Positions 44,678 to 53,186 of a stretch of 64,000 nucleotides of DNA are shown here, in pieces. The DNA is taken from positions 1-64,000 of the forward strand of contig CAWJKU010000004.1 of the NCBI GenBank assembly GCA_963843535.1. The letters are read 5' to 3'. A program made the position numbers and the translations under genes. Each line of letters opens with the position of its first letter. The first letter of the stretch is position 1. Under the pieces are notes generated by a model. The model was not told the origin of the DNA. It saw only the letters and a list, made by a program, of their open reading frames with translations, and did not search any database. The stretch is from CAVUNY01 sp963843535. Its GTDB lineage: Bacteria; Chloroflexota; Anaerolineae; Anaerolineales; Anaerolineaceae.

Positions 44678-46264
44678 ATGTCTATTCCCGTTGGAACTGC
44701 TTTCATCATTGCTTTCTGTGCAGGTTTTGCCTATTTTGCACGGCGTTTTATGGGCGACCTGTACCTGGAACGGGCCATTGTTCTTGGCCCTCTCACCGGT
44801 TTGATTATGGGTGATCTGCAAACCGGCTTGATCGTCGGCGGCACCCTGGAGCTCATTTTCATGGGTGCTGCGGATATTGGCGGCTCTGTTCCGGTGAACC
44901 TGCCGATTGGCTCTACCATCGGCACTGCCTTTGCCATCGCCGGAAATTTGAAACCGGAAGAAGCCCTTGCGATTGCCATTCCAGCTGCTATCGCAGGCTC
45001 TTTCTTCGAGCTGCTTGCCAAAACCGTTAGCACGATCTTCGTCGCCGGGGCAGAGTATTATGCCGATCGCGGCAATGATCGCGGCGTTTCCCTGATGGTC
45101 CATCTGGGCAACCTGCTGCATTTCCTGGCTGATTTTATCCCCGTTTTCCTGGTGCTTTCGTTTGGCGGAGACGCAGCCAAGAATCTAATCACAGGTCTGC
45201 CGGATTGGTTCCAGTCAGGCATCAAGCTGGCCGGGAACTTGCTGCCGGCGCTGGGCTTTGGTATCTTGTTAAGCATCCTGGCGACACCAGGAATGATCCC
45301 ATGGTTCTTCATTGGTTTCTTGCTGGCTGTTTTTGCAAAATTCACCGTGGTAGGCGCAGCCTTCATCGGTCTATGCGCTGGAGCCATTTATATCTACTTC
45401 ACAGGTGGCTTGAATTTTGTCCGCGCGACGGATGAAGCTCAAAAAGAAATTGCCGAACTGGTGCCGGCAGCAGATCGACGGACCATCTTCTGGCGGTCAT
45501 TCGCCCTTCAATCAGCCTTCAGTTTTGACCGCATGCAAGCCCTGGGCTTTACCTGGACCCTGATCCCGTTTCTTAAAAAGCTGTATGGCGGAACCCCGGA
45601 GTTTGCTAAGGCTCTCAAACGCCACCTGTCCTTCTTCAATACCCACATGTGGATTCCTGGACCCATCTTTGCAATGGTTGCCGACCTGGAAGCCCGGCGG
45701 GCGCAGGATCCTACCAAGGTGGATGAACAGTCCATCCAGGCTGTGAAAGGCTCCCTGATGGGCCCATTGGCTGGCATTGGCGACTCGATGTTCCATGGGA
45801 CGCTGCGCCCGCTCATGGGTGGTGTGTCTGCTTCGATGGCCTTGCAGGGTATTCCTTTCGCTCCTCTGCTGTTCTTGATCGTTACCAATGCAGTACACGT
45901 ATTCGTGCGCTGGTTCTCGCAAGATCAAGGCTTCCGCCTTGGTGGGAACCTGTTCGAGCGGGTTGATCAGGCAGGTCTGAAGCGTTTGATGGAAGGCACT
46001 GCGATTGCCGGCTTGATGGCGGTTGGTTCGTTGGTTGCCAATTGGCTCTCTTTTGGCATTGCAAAAGATTTGACTTACACCACTGGCAAATTCTCGCTGC
46101 CCATCCAAAATATGCTGAACGGCATCCTGCCCGGACTGCTGCCGCTGATCACTACCCTCCTGGTTTACTGGGCTGTCCGCAAGGGCATCCGCAATACCTA
46201 TATAATGCTGTTCTTGCTTGTATTCTGCCTCTTGTTTGGCGGGATCATCAAGATTTTCGCCTAG
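44678..46264 (+). CDS. PTS mannose-family EIIC-EIID fusion permease
   Basis: A 528-residue protein. Residues about 1-255 are EIIC (GDLYLERAIVLGPLTGLIMG, then GGTLELIFMGAADIGG and PVNLPIGSTIGTAFAI). Residues about 275-528 are EIID (FWRSFALQSAFSFDRMQALG, then KRHLSFFNTHMWIPGPIFAM and LMGPLAGIGDSMFHGTLRPL). These are normally two proteins, here fused in frame. Together they form the transport channel that phosphorylates sugar on entry. ATG 44678 has GAGGAGAA about 9 bases upstream. Sugar specificity in this family covers mannose, GlcNAc, GalNAc and sorbose. Confidence 0.85.
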   Translation: MSIPVGTAFIIAFCAGFAYFARRFMGDLYLERAIVLGPLTGLIMGDLQTGLIVGGTLELIFMGAADIGGSVPVNLPIGSTIGTAFAIAGNLKPEEALAIAIPAAIAGSFFELLAKTVSTIFVAGAEYYADRGNDRGVSLMVHLGNLLHFLADFIPVFLVLSFGGDAAKNLITGLPDWFQSGIKLAGNLLPALGFGILLSILATPGMIPWFFIGFLLAVFAKFTVVGAAFIGLCAGAIYIYFTGGLNFVRATDEAQKEIAELVPAADRRTIFWRSFALQSAFSFDRMQALGFTWTLIPFLKKLYGGTPEFAKALKRHLSFFNTHMWIPGPIFAMVADLEARRAQDPTKVDEQSIQAVKGSLMGPLAGIGDSMFHGTLRPLMGGVSASMALQGIPFAPLLFLIVTNAVHVFVRWFSQDQGFRLGGNLFERVDQAGLKRLMEGTAIAGLMAVGSLVANWLSFGIAKDLTYTTGKFSLPIQNMLNGILPGLLPLITTLLVYWAVRKGIRNTYIMLFLLVFCLLFGGIIKIFA

Positions 46265-46279
46265 ACCCATCTTTCAAAA

Positions 46280-46314
46280 CTGGAAAGGGTTCAGTATAAC
46301 TGGGCCCTTTCCAG
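46280..46314 (+). terminator. Intercistronic hairpin
   Basis: CTGGAAAGGG (46280-46289) and CCCTTTCCAG (46305-46314) are exact complements, 16 bp after the permease stop and 115 bp before EIIB. Without a T-run it probably adjusts relative expression or stabilises the upstream mRNA. Confidence 0.5.
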
Positions 46315-46429
46315 TCCATTCATAAGCCGTATGTAAGTTCTAGATTTCTAGGCCCCACTCCGTGGAATTAATTTTTCATTTGGCGGCCGGTGGAATAAAT
46401 AAAGAAAATTTGAACAAAGGAAACCCGCG

Positions 46430-46912
46430 ATGAAAATTTCCATGATACGCATTGATGAGCGATTAATCCATGGGCAGGTCACCATGGGATGGGCGCGAAC
46501 TTCAAGTGCTAACTTAATTCTGGCGGTTAATGATGTGGTGGCAAATGATCAATTCCAAAAAAAGTTGATGATGATGGCTGCCCCCGTCGGCGTCACGATT
46601 GAAATTTACTCTGTGTCTGAAGTCGTTGAAAAGCTGAATGCCAATACCTGGCCCAATGCCACTATTCTGCTCCTGCTGCGGAACCCAATCGATATGGTGA
46701 GGCTGACTGAGATGGGCATCAAGATCAATAAAATAAATGTTGGCGGCGTTCGGACACCCGGGGCAACGATTAAGCTGACGAAGGAAGTATCGGCGACGCC
46801 CGAAGAGATAGTGGCCTGGAAAAAACTGGATGAATCAGGGATCCGGATCGAAGTGCAATGGTTACCCGGGGCGGGTGTCACCGTCTTAAATGATATCGTT
46901 CGTAAACATTAA
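46430..46912 (+). CDS. PTS mannose-family EIIB component
   Basis: A 160-residue cytoplasmic protein. The motif MIRIDERLIHGQVTMGW carries the phosphorylated His14, and GGVRTPGATIKLTKEVS follows. It takes phosphate from EIIA and passes it to the sugar in the EIIC-EIID channel. AAAGGAAACC lies upstream. It is separate here from EIIA (50267), while in E. coli mannose PTS the two are fused. Confidence 0.9.
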   Translation: MKISMIRIDERLIHGQVTMGWARTSSANLILAVNDVVANDQFQKKLMMMAAPVGVTIEIYSVSEVVEKLNANTWPNATILLLLRNPIDMVRLTEMGIKINKINVGGVRTPGATIKLTKEVSATPEEIVAWKKLDESGIRIEVQWLPGAGVTVLNDIVRKH

Positions 46913-46933
46913 AATAATTAAAGGCGAAGCCAT

Positions 46934-48064
46934 ATGCAAAACGAACTTCCTGCGGCATTAGCCCATATCTTTGAGCGACAGGCACATCCATTCCATATGT
47001 GGGATGGTATCCAATCCATTGCGGCCGGCATCGAAGACATCCAGGCGCCGAATGTGTTGGCGGCAATTCATGATTCGGGGGCAGCGATCCTGGCAAAGTC
47101 GCCCATCCATTTGATGGGTTGTGGTACTTCTTACTTTGCAGCCATCTCGATTGCCCATGCCATCCAGTCTATTGCCGGACTGGCAGCCTATCCATGGCAG
47201 GCTTTCGAATTTCTGGCTTATCCGCCCGTCGAGATTAGCAACAGCTCCATCGTTGGCATCTCGCACACGGGCAGCACGCCGCCTGTGGTGCGGGCGGTAG
47301 AAATGGGGCGGAAACTGGGCGCATGCACCATCGCTTATACCGATGGAGTTCCTTCGGCACTCACCCGCGCCAGTGAGTGGGTGATTCCCAGCACCATGGG
47401 TGCTGAACCTGCTTTACCCAAGACGCGCAGTTACACCAGCACGCTCATGCGCGGCTACCTTCAGGCGGTTGCATTGGCCGGTCTGAATGGAAAAGAGACT
47501 GCGTCGTGGGCAGCAGCTCTGAAACGTGCGCCAGAACTCACCCGCCAGGTACTGGCTGCCAGTGAGGCGCAGGCCAGGGATCTGGCTAATCGATGGTATC
47601 TGAGCCGGCGGATGGTTATCTCGGGCGGTGGGCCTCAGCATGCCACCGCTTTGGAAGGCATGTTGAAATTGACTGAAGCCGCCATGTTCAATGCCACAAG
47701 TTGGGAAATTGAAGAAGCAGTGCATGGTACCTGGGCCAGCACCGTTGAAGAGGATCTGATCATTCTGCCGGCAATGGAAGGCCCCAGCTATGAAGCCACC
47801 GTCCGTCTGGCTGGCGGAATGAAAGCAATCGGGAGTAAGGTGTGGGTCTTGACCAATCGGGTCTGGAATGGCGTTGAAGTGGATGCAATCACCCAATTAC
47901 CTGAGGGCGAACCCGAATTATTCATGCCGCTGTATGCCATCCTGCCAATTTATCTGTTCACTTATTTTACCGCCCTTGCAAAACACCTGACTCCCGATAC
48001 CATGCGAATGACTGACCCGCGCTTTTTACAGGCGCGGATGTTAATGCGGTCGACGGTGCCGTAA
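46934..48064 (+). CDS. SIS-domain amino-sugar phosphate isomerase/deaminase
   Basis: A 376-residue protein with two SIS domains (HLMGCGTSYFAAISIAHAIQ near 56-75, and GGGPQHATALEGMLKLTEAA near 235). The GISHTGSTPPV loop and LPKTRSYTSTL match GlmS-C/NagB-II-type enzymes. It may deaminate GlcN-6-P or GalN-6-P to ketose phosphate and ammonia, the step after NagA. AAGGCG is only a weak site before ATG 46934. Confidence 0.75.
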   Translation: MQNELPAALAHIFERQAHPFHMWDGIQSIAAGIEDIQAPNVLAAIHDSGAAILAKSPIHLMGCGTSYFAAISIAHAIQSIAGLAAYPWQAFEFLAYPPVEISNSSIVGISHTGSTPPVVRAVEMGRKLGACTIAYTDGVPSALTRASEWVIPSTMGAEPALPKTRSYTSTLMRGYLQAVALAGLNGKETASWAAALKRAPELTRQVLAASEAQARDLANRWYLSRRMVISGGGPQHATALEGMLKLTEAAMFNATSWEIEEAVHGTWASTVEEDLIILPAMEGPSYEATVRLAGGMKAIGSKVWVLTNRVWNGVEVDAITQLPEGEPELFMPLYAILPIYLFTYFTALAKHLTPDTMRMTDPRFLQARMLMRSTVP

Positions 48065-48075
48065 AGGAGTTCATA

Positions 48076-48795
48076 TTGTCTGCCGGAAAACGCTATTTGG
48101 ACCTGGTCAGAGGTTTACTGGATGAAATTGCTGCCGATGAATTGGAAAAAATCTCTCAGGTGGCTCGTGTTGCCGCCAGGTCTATCATTGACGGCGGCAT
48201 CCTGCACTTGTTTGGGGTGGGCCATTCGTCAATCCCGGCACATGAGCTGTTTATTCGGGCCGGCAGTCTCACCAATGCCCGCCCAGTCAGCCTGGAGCCA
48301 ATCCTGGATCTTTTCGAACGGATCGAAGGTGTTGGCAGCACCTTAATGCGCAATTTTGACGGTCGGCCCGGGGAAGTGCTGGTTGTGATCTCCAATTCGG
48401 GGATTAACCCTGTTCCGGTTGAAGTGGCGCTTGAAGGGAAGAAGCATGGGTTGTTCACGGTTGCGATCACTTCTTTTGCCCACTCAAGGCAGGTAGAGCC
48501 AAAGCATTCCAGCGGCAAGCGTCTGATGGATGTAGTGGATGTGGCCATCGACAGCCATGCCCCGTATGGGGATGCCGGGCTGGAGATAGAAGGCGTGCCC
48601 AGCAAAGTTTGCCCGTTATCGAGTGCGGCCGGGATTACGATTGTCAATGCCATGGTTGCCGAGACGATTGAACAAATCATCTCCCTGGGCGGCACGCCGC
48701 CGGTGCGGATCAGCCGCAATACACCTGGTGGGGCAGAGCACAACCAGCAATATCGCCTGCGCTACGGTGACCGGATCCCCGAACTGAAAATGTGA
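48076..48795 (+). CDS. SIS-domain phosphosugar-binding protein (UPF0309-like)
   Basis: A 239-residue single SIS domain protein: LHLFGVGHSSIPAHELFIRA (about 44-63), then VLVVISNSGINPVPVEVALE and PLSSAAGITIVNAMVAE. This is the UPF0309/phosphoheptose-isomerase-like group often found next to NagA and PTS genes. The start is TTG 48076 with AAGGAG 9 bases upstream. It lies 11 bp after the previous SIS gene and 3 bp before nagA, so they are co-transcribed. Confidence 0.8.
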   Translation: MSAGKRYLDLVRGLLDEIAADELEKISQVARVAARSIIDGGILHLFGVGHSSIPAHELFIRAGSLTNARPVSLEPILDLFERIEGVGSTLMRNFDGRPGEVLVVISNSGINPVPVEVALEGKKHGLFTVAITSFAHSRQVEPKHSSGKRLMDVVDVAIDSHAPYGDAGLEIEGVPSKVCPLSSAAGITIVNAMVAETIEQIISLGGTPPVRISRNTPGGAEHNQQYRLRYGDRIPELKM

Positions 48796-48798
48796 GCC

Positions 48799-49959
48799 AT
48801 GGATACTGTGATTCTGCATGGAAATCTACTGACCCCTACCGGGATCCTGGAGGATGGGGCCATTTGGATGCGCGCCGGTAAAATTACTGCCATCACCGCC
48901 AATCCGGATCGTCCGCTGCCGCAAGAAGCAAAGGTAATGGATGCCGGGGGGTTATTCGTTTCACCCGGCTTTATCGATGCCCACATCCATGGTGGAGTGG
49001 GCTTCGATTTTATGAGCTGCAGCGCCGCCGAATTGGACGAGATCTTATTATTCCAGGCGTCCTGCGGGGTAACAGCTGTGCTGCCTACCCTGGCCTCGAG
49101 CTTTTTTGACCAGGAGATGGAAATGGTCCGGCAACTGGGTGCCGCCTTGCACCGTCCTTCTCCAGGGGCGGCAATCGTTGGGTTGCACCTGGAGGGCCCT
49201 TATATCAATCCGGAAAAGCGCGGCGCACAACCGGCCAGCCCAATCCGCCTGCCAGACCTGAAAGAAATGAACGCCCTGATAGAAGCGAGCGGTCATACCG
49301 TGCGCCTGGTGACGCTGGCGCCTGAAATGCCTGGCGCTCTTGAGCTAATTAAATCGCTGATCAAACAGGGAATTGTGGTCAGCGCTGGCCACAGCAACGC
49401 CACTTACCAGGAAATGCTGTCGGGGATCAAGGCGGGTGTCACGCGGGTTGCCCACCTGTATAACGGCATGTCAGTTTTTAATCATCGCGAACCAGGCCTG
49501 GCGGGGGCAGCCTTGGAACAGGATAAGGTATTTGCCGAAATTGTCCTGGATGGATTCCATGTCCATCCGGCCGCGGCGCGGATCGCCCTCCGGTCCAAAG
49601 GGTTGGACTGGTTGGTGCTGGTCAGCGATGCGACCCAGGCAGCCGGGCTCGGTGACGGAATCTATATCCGGCCTGGCAACCGTAAGATCATTGTCAAAGA
49701 TGGGGCAGCCCGGCTGGAATCCGGCGCGTTAGCCGGCAGCACACTGACCATGGACCGGGCTGTTGCCAACGCATCGTCCTTCCTTGGACTGCCGCTTGAG
49801 CAAGCCGTTCAATTGGCCAGTCTGAACGCGGCCAAAAGCCTTAGCCTGTCTGCCCGGGGCTGCCTGGCAGCTAATTTTGTTGGCGATGTAATTATTTTTG
49901 ACCGTGACATTCGGATTCGTGCGACGTTTGTCAATGGGCAGCAGGTCTACCAGGCTTAG
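48799..49959 (+). CDS. nagA: N-acetylglucosamine-6-phosphate deacetylase
   Basis: A 386-residue amidohydrolase with the NagA landmarks: FIDAHIHGGVGFDFM (metal region), GLHLEGPYINPEKRGA, SAGHSNATYQEM, RVAHLYNGMSVFNHREPGL, ILDGFHVHP-like LDGFHVHPAAAR and LVSDATQAAG (catalytic Asp). It removes acetate from GlcNAc-6-P or GalNAc-6-P (nagA versus agaA cannot be told). It shows that the PTS sugar is most likely N-acetylated. Confidence 0.9.
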   Translation: MDTVILHGNLLTPTGILEDGAIWMRAGKITAITANPDRPLPQEAKVMDAGGLFVSPGFIDAHIHGGVGFDFMSCSAAELDEILLFQASCGVTAVLPTLASSFFDQEMEMVRQLGAALHRPSPGAAIVGLHLEGPYINPEKRGAQPASPIRLPDLKEMNALIEASGHTVRLVTLAPEMPGALELIKSLIKQGIVVSAGHSNATYQEMLSGIKAGVTRVAHLYNGMSVFNHREPGLAGAALEQDKVFAEIVLDGFHVHPAAARIALRSKGLDWLVLVSDATQAAGLGDGIYIRPGNRKIIVKDGAARLESGALAGSTLTMDRAVANASSFLGLPLEQAVQLASLNAAKSLSLSARGCLAANFVGDVIIFDRDIRIRATFVNGQQVYQA

Positions 49960-49984
49960 AGCCATCCTGGCTCAATTCTTTTTG

Positions 49985-50229
49985 GACAGCTTGGTCACGA
50001 AAAAGCCTGTCGCACCCCTGGGCCCAGGGGCGCTCACCCCACCCCTTCGGGTGCACCATACGCGAGGTACGCCCGAAGGGCGAGGGTGTTCGGGTGTACC
50101 TCGCTCTGCGTACCCTTCGGTATGCGTAACGCGGGCAAGGGCTGGCGCGGGCCACGCAATCATGAGCGCCATTCGGATGATGTCAGAGTTTTTTTCGAAA
50201 ATTATGCGAAGCAATTTTCAAAAAAACTC
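49985..50229. other. GC-rich palindromic block and hairpin before EIIA
   Basis: The block 49998-50165 has nested palindromes (GCGAGGTAC with GTACCTCGC, cccttcggg repeats). Its ends resemble the 135-bp repeat (AAAAAGCCTGTCGC at 49998; GCTGGCGCGGGCCACGCAA near 50142), as if the middle had been replaced. At 50186-50229 a long hairpin GAGTTTTTTT-C-GAAAATT / AATTTTC-AAAAAAACTC has one bulge, and lies 37 bp before the EIIA start, where it could act as terminator or attenuator. Confidence 0.5.
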
Positions 50230-50266
50230 CCCAAGCATCAATTAAGATAATATTATCAGAGGTGAT

Positions 50267-50689
50267 ATGGTTAATCTAATTATTGTATGTCATGGCGGAT
50301 TAGCCGATGGATTGGTCAACGCCATGGAATTGATCGCCGGTCCGCAGGAAGGAATCGTTGCGATCCGTTTAGACGAAGAAGATCCAATTGATGAATTGGA
50401 AACCAGGATAGAGACTGCCGTGCGGGCCTGCCCCGCAGACCAGGAGGTTCTAATTCTGGTTGACATGTTTGGAGCCAGCCCATTTAACGCCAGCTCTCGG
50501 GTAGCAAACCGCCACCCGGGGGTCGAGGTAATTACGGGGGTGAATCTCCCTATGTTGGTCGAAACTGCCTTACAGCGCGAAAGTGCCAGTTTAGCCGATC
50601 TGACGCTAACTGCGCAAGAAGCGGGATCCGGCAGCATCAAGGTCCTTTCTCAATTATTAAACCAGGGTAATGATCCGGCTGTGGTTTGA
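50267..50689 (+). CDS. PTS mannose-family EIIA component
   Basis: A 140-residue protein. IIVCHGGLADGLVNAMELIA carries phosphorylated His9, and LILVDMFGASPFNASSRVAN is the family signature. It takes phosphate from HPr, encoded next, and passes it to EIIB. AGAGGTGAT lies upstream. Genes for EIIA, HPr and EI are contiguous and nearly overlapping. Confidence 0.9.
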   Translation: MVNLIIVCHGGLADGLVNAMELIAGPQEGIVAIRLDEEDPIDELETRIETAVRACPADQEVLILVDMFGASPFNASSRVANRHPGVEVITGVNLPMLVETALQRESASLADLTLTAQEAGSGSIKVLSQLLNQGNDPAVV

Positions 50690-50699
50690 ATGGGTAAAT

Positions 50700-50978
50700 A
50701 TGATTACACAAAAAATGATTGTAACCAATAAAGTAGGGCTGCATGCCCGTCCGGCCGCCGTTTTTGTAAAAACTGCCGCGCAGTTTCGGGCCGATATTCG
50801 GGTGCGAAACCTGACCCATCCATCGGATTGGGTAACAGCAAAAAGTATTTTACGTGTTCTGACCCTGGGAGTGCAGCAAAACCATGAAATCGAGGTTTCT
50901 GCCGAAGGGGAAGATGCCCAGCTTGCCGTAGATACTATCACTTCCCTGATCCAGTCGAATTTTGGCGAATCGACCTGA
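50700..50978 (+). CDS. ptsH: HPr phosphocarrier protein
   Basis: A 92-residue HPr. KVGLHARPAAVFVKTA has the phosphocarrier His15 and Arg17; VTAKSILRVLTLG holds Ser49, the equivalent of regulatory Ser46 of Gram-positive HPr. No HPr kinase gene is in the window. ATG 50700 lies 11 bp after the EIIA stop; the frame is open to 50670 but that start would overlap EIIA. It connects EI to EIIA. Confidence 0.9.
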   Translation: MITQKMIVTNKVGLHARPAAVFVKTAAQFRADIRVRNLTHPSDWVTAKSILRVLTLGVQQNHEIEVSAEGEDAQLAVDTITSLIQSNFGEST

Positions 50979-50984
50979 TTGAAA

Positions 50985-52721
50985 ATGAATTCAGCAGAAA
51001 AGATCCTCAAGGGAATACCGGCTGCTTCGGGATTTGCCATGGGACAGGCCTTTTGCCTGGAAAGTGAAAGGCTGCAGTTCCAGCGTTTAATGGCCGACGA
51101 TCCAGAAAAAGAGCTTGAACGGCTGACTGCCGCTCGCCGCCAGGCAGCCGATGAAATCGATAAAATTCTGCAGCACGCCGCTCGCGAGATTGGCGAATCG
51201 GAAGCCGCGATATTTGAAGCCCACAAAATGTTTCTGGAAGACATGGCTTTGCTGGAAATGGCTGAAAGCGCCATTCGCACCGGCCATAACGTTGAAGCAG
51301 CATGGATGGATTCGATCGAACAGTTCGCAGTTGAGCTGGCACAGATTCCCGATCCTACCTTAAGTGAACGGGCCGCAGATATTCGTGATGTTGGGAGAAG
51401 AGTTTTGAGGTTGTTGCTGGGAGGGCAGAGTCCGCAGCCTCTGGTCTTTGATCACCCGATCATATTAGTTGCAAAGGATCTGGAGCCCTCACAAACTGCC
51501 CTTTTAGATAAGAAAATGGTCCTTGCCTTTTGTACCTCATTGGGCGGACCTTCTTCACATACAGCTATTCTGGCAAAAGTGCTGGGTATTCCAGCAGTGG
51601 TGGGATTGGGCGAGTCCCTGCTTGAAATCAAGCCAGACACACTCCTCCTGGTCGATGGCTCGCTTGGCCAGGTGATCGCTCAACCCGGTGAAGCTGCCCG
51701 AACTGAATTCGAACAGAAACTGTTTAAATCGAAAAAGACTGCTTCCATTGAATTGGAGCAGGCTCACCTGCCGGCTGTCACAGTCGACCAACATCGAGTC
51801 GAAGTAGTCAGCAACATCGGCAGTCTGGAAGATGCCCAGACTGCCCTCCAACTCGGTGCTGAAGGGGTTGGCCTGCTGCGCACCGAGTTCCTGTATCTGA
51901 ACCGCACGGTTGAGCCGTCTGAAGAAGAACAATATGAAGCATACCGGGCCATATTTGACACAATGGGAAACCTGCCGGTGGTTGCTCGCACTTTGGATGC
52001 CGGTGGAGATAAACAAATTCCATACTTGAACCTGGTTAATGAGGCCAATCCATTTCTTGGACTGCGAGCCATTCGTCTGTGTCTGGAACAGCCGGAATTG
52101 TTCAAAGCACAGCTGCGCGCGCTGTTGCGAGCCGGCAAAGGGCACGACCTGCGGATTATGTTTCCCATGGTTGCCACCCTTTCTGAGGTGCGCCAGGCAA
52201 AAAGCTTGTTAGCTGAAGCCCAGGCAGAGCTTAATCCATCCGGAAATCCAGGCAGCCATCGTTTTCAAACAGGCATTATGGTCGAAATTCCGTCCGTAGT
52301 GTGGATGGCACATGAGTTTGCGCCCGAAGTAGATTTTTTCAGCATAGGCACCAATGACCTGACCCAATATACTTTTGCGGCTGAAAGAACCAATGACCGG
52401 GTTGCCTATCTGAGCGATGCCTGCCACCCAGCCGTATTGCGCCAGATTCGCCAGGTAGTTCACATTGCTCACCAGGCTGGAAAATGGGTGGGAGTATGCG
52501 GTGAACTGGCTGGAGAGGAAGATGCAATCCCTCTATTGCTGGGTTTGGGCGTAGATGAATTCAGCATGGCGTCTTCCAGCATCCCGCATGCTAAAATGAT
52601 ATTGCGAAGCTGGCGCTATCAGACTGCTCAAAAATTAGCTGAAAGAGCCCTTAAACTGGAATCGGCGGGAGAGGTTCGGGAATTTGTCAGGCGAGAAGCA
52701 GCCGGCGCTAACCTCCACTGA
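50985..52721 (+). CDS. ptsI: PTS enzyme I (phosphoenolpyruvate-protein phosphotransferase)
   Basis: A 578-residue protein with N-terminal HPr-binding domain, phosphorylated His192 in GGPSSHTAILAKVLGIPAVV, and C-terminal PEP-binding barrel (GLLRTEFLYLNR, ARTLDAGGDKQIPYL, SIGTNDLTQYTFAAERTND and catalytic Cys in GVCGELAGE). It starts the phosphate chain from PEP. ATG 50985 is preferred; an in-frame TTG at 50979 follows the HPr stop directly. All residues needed for activity are present. Confidence 0.92.
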   Translation: MNSAEKILKGIPAASGFAMGQAFCLESERLQFQRLMADDPEKELERLTAARRQAADEIDKILQHAAREIGESEAAIFEAHKMFLEDMALLEMAESAIRTGHNVEAAWMDSIEQFAVELAQIPDPTLSERAADIRDVGRRVLRLLLGGQSPQPLVFDHPIILVAKDLEPSQTALLDKKMVLAFCTSLGGPSSHTAILAKVLGIPAVVGLGESLLEIKPDTLLLVDGSLGQVIAQPGEAARTEFEQKLFKSKKTASIELEQAHLPAVTVDQHRVEVVSNIGSLEDAQTALQLGAEGVGLLRTEFLYLNRTVEPSEEEQYEAYRAIFDTMGNLPVVARTLDAGGDKQIPYLNLVNEANPFLGLRAIRLCLEQPELFKAQLRALLRAGKGHDLRIMFPMVATLSEVRQAKSLLAEAQAELNPSGNPGSHRFQTGIMVEIPSVVWMAHEFAPEVDFFSIGTNDLTQYTFAAERTNDRVAYLSDACHPAVLRQIRQVVHIAHQAGKWVGVCGELAGEEDAIPLLLGLGVDEFSMASSSIPHAKMILRSWRYQTAQKLAERALKLESAGEVREFVRREAAGANLH

Positions 52722-52743
52722 CTTTTTTGATAAAGGAAAAACG

Positions 52744-53181
52744 ATGGTCTTCGATACTCAGTTTCTCTTATTTCTGATGGGGATGTGTTTTTTGGCTGCC
52801 GGAGTGGCCGGCATTTCCGGAAAATGGAAACGATGGTATTGGACCTCGCGGCGCATGGCTTTCGCCTATTTACCCTTCGGGATTCTGTTTCTCCTGGCCG
52901 CCATTGAACAAACCATAACAGACCCTACGCTTAAAATCGGGATACGGGTGATCGAATTTTTGGTGTTGGCAATTGCAATTTGGTGGATTGTTCGCTTACC
53001 GCAATTTATTATTCCCGGCTGGATCAAAATGATAGAGATGCGTCCCAGGTCTACTTATGATGCCATGGCTGCTTCTGTTAAAGCGAAAGAAGAGTGGCAT
53101 TCAAAAGTGGAGACTCCGGAGGCCCTCGAAAAATGGATCCAATATATCGAAAGGCGTGCTTCAAAAAAGAAAACGAAGTAA
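52744..53181 (+). CDS. Hypothetical membrane protein
   Basis: A 145-residue protein with three hydrophobic helices (about 5-25, 37-57, 64-84) and a charged cytoplasmic tail (EMRPRSTYDAMAASVKAKEE, then ALEKWIQYIERRASKKK). No family was recognised. AAAGGAAAA precedes ATG 52744 by 4 bases. It lies 22 bp after ptsI on the same strand, so it may be co-transcribed with the PTS genes. Confidence 0.6.
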   Translation: MVFDTQFLLFLMGMCFLAAGVAGISGKWKRWYWTSRRMAFAYLPFGILFLLAAIEQTITDPTLKIGIRVIEFLVLAIAIWWIVRLPQFIIPGWIKMIEMRPRSTYDAMAASVKAKEEWHSKVETPEALEKWIQYIERRASKKKTK

Positions 53182-53186
53182 ACGAA

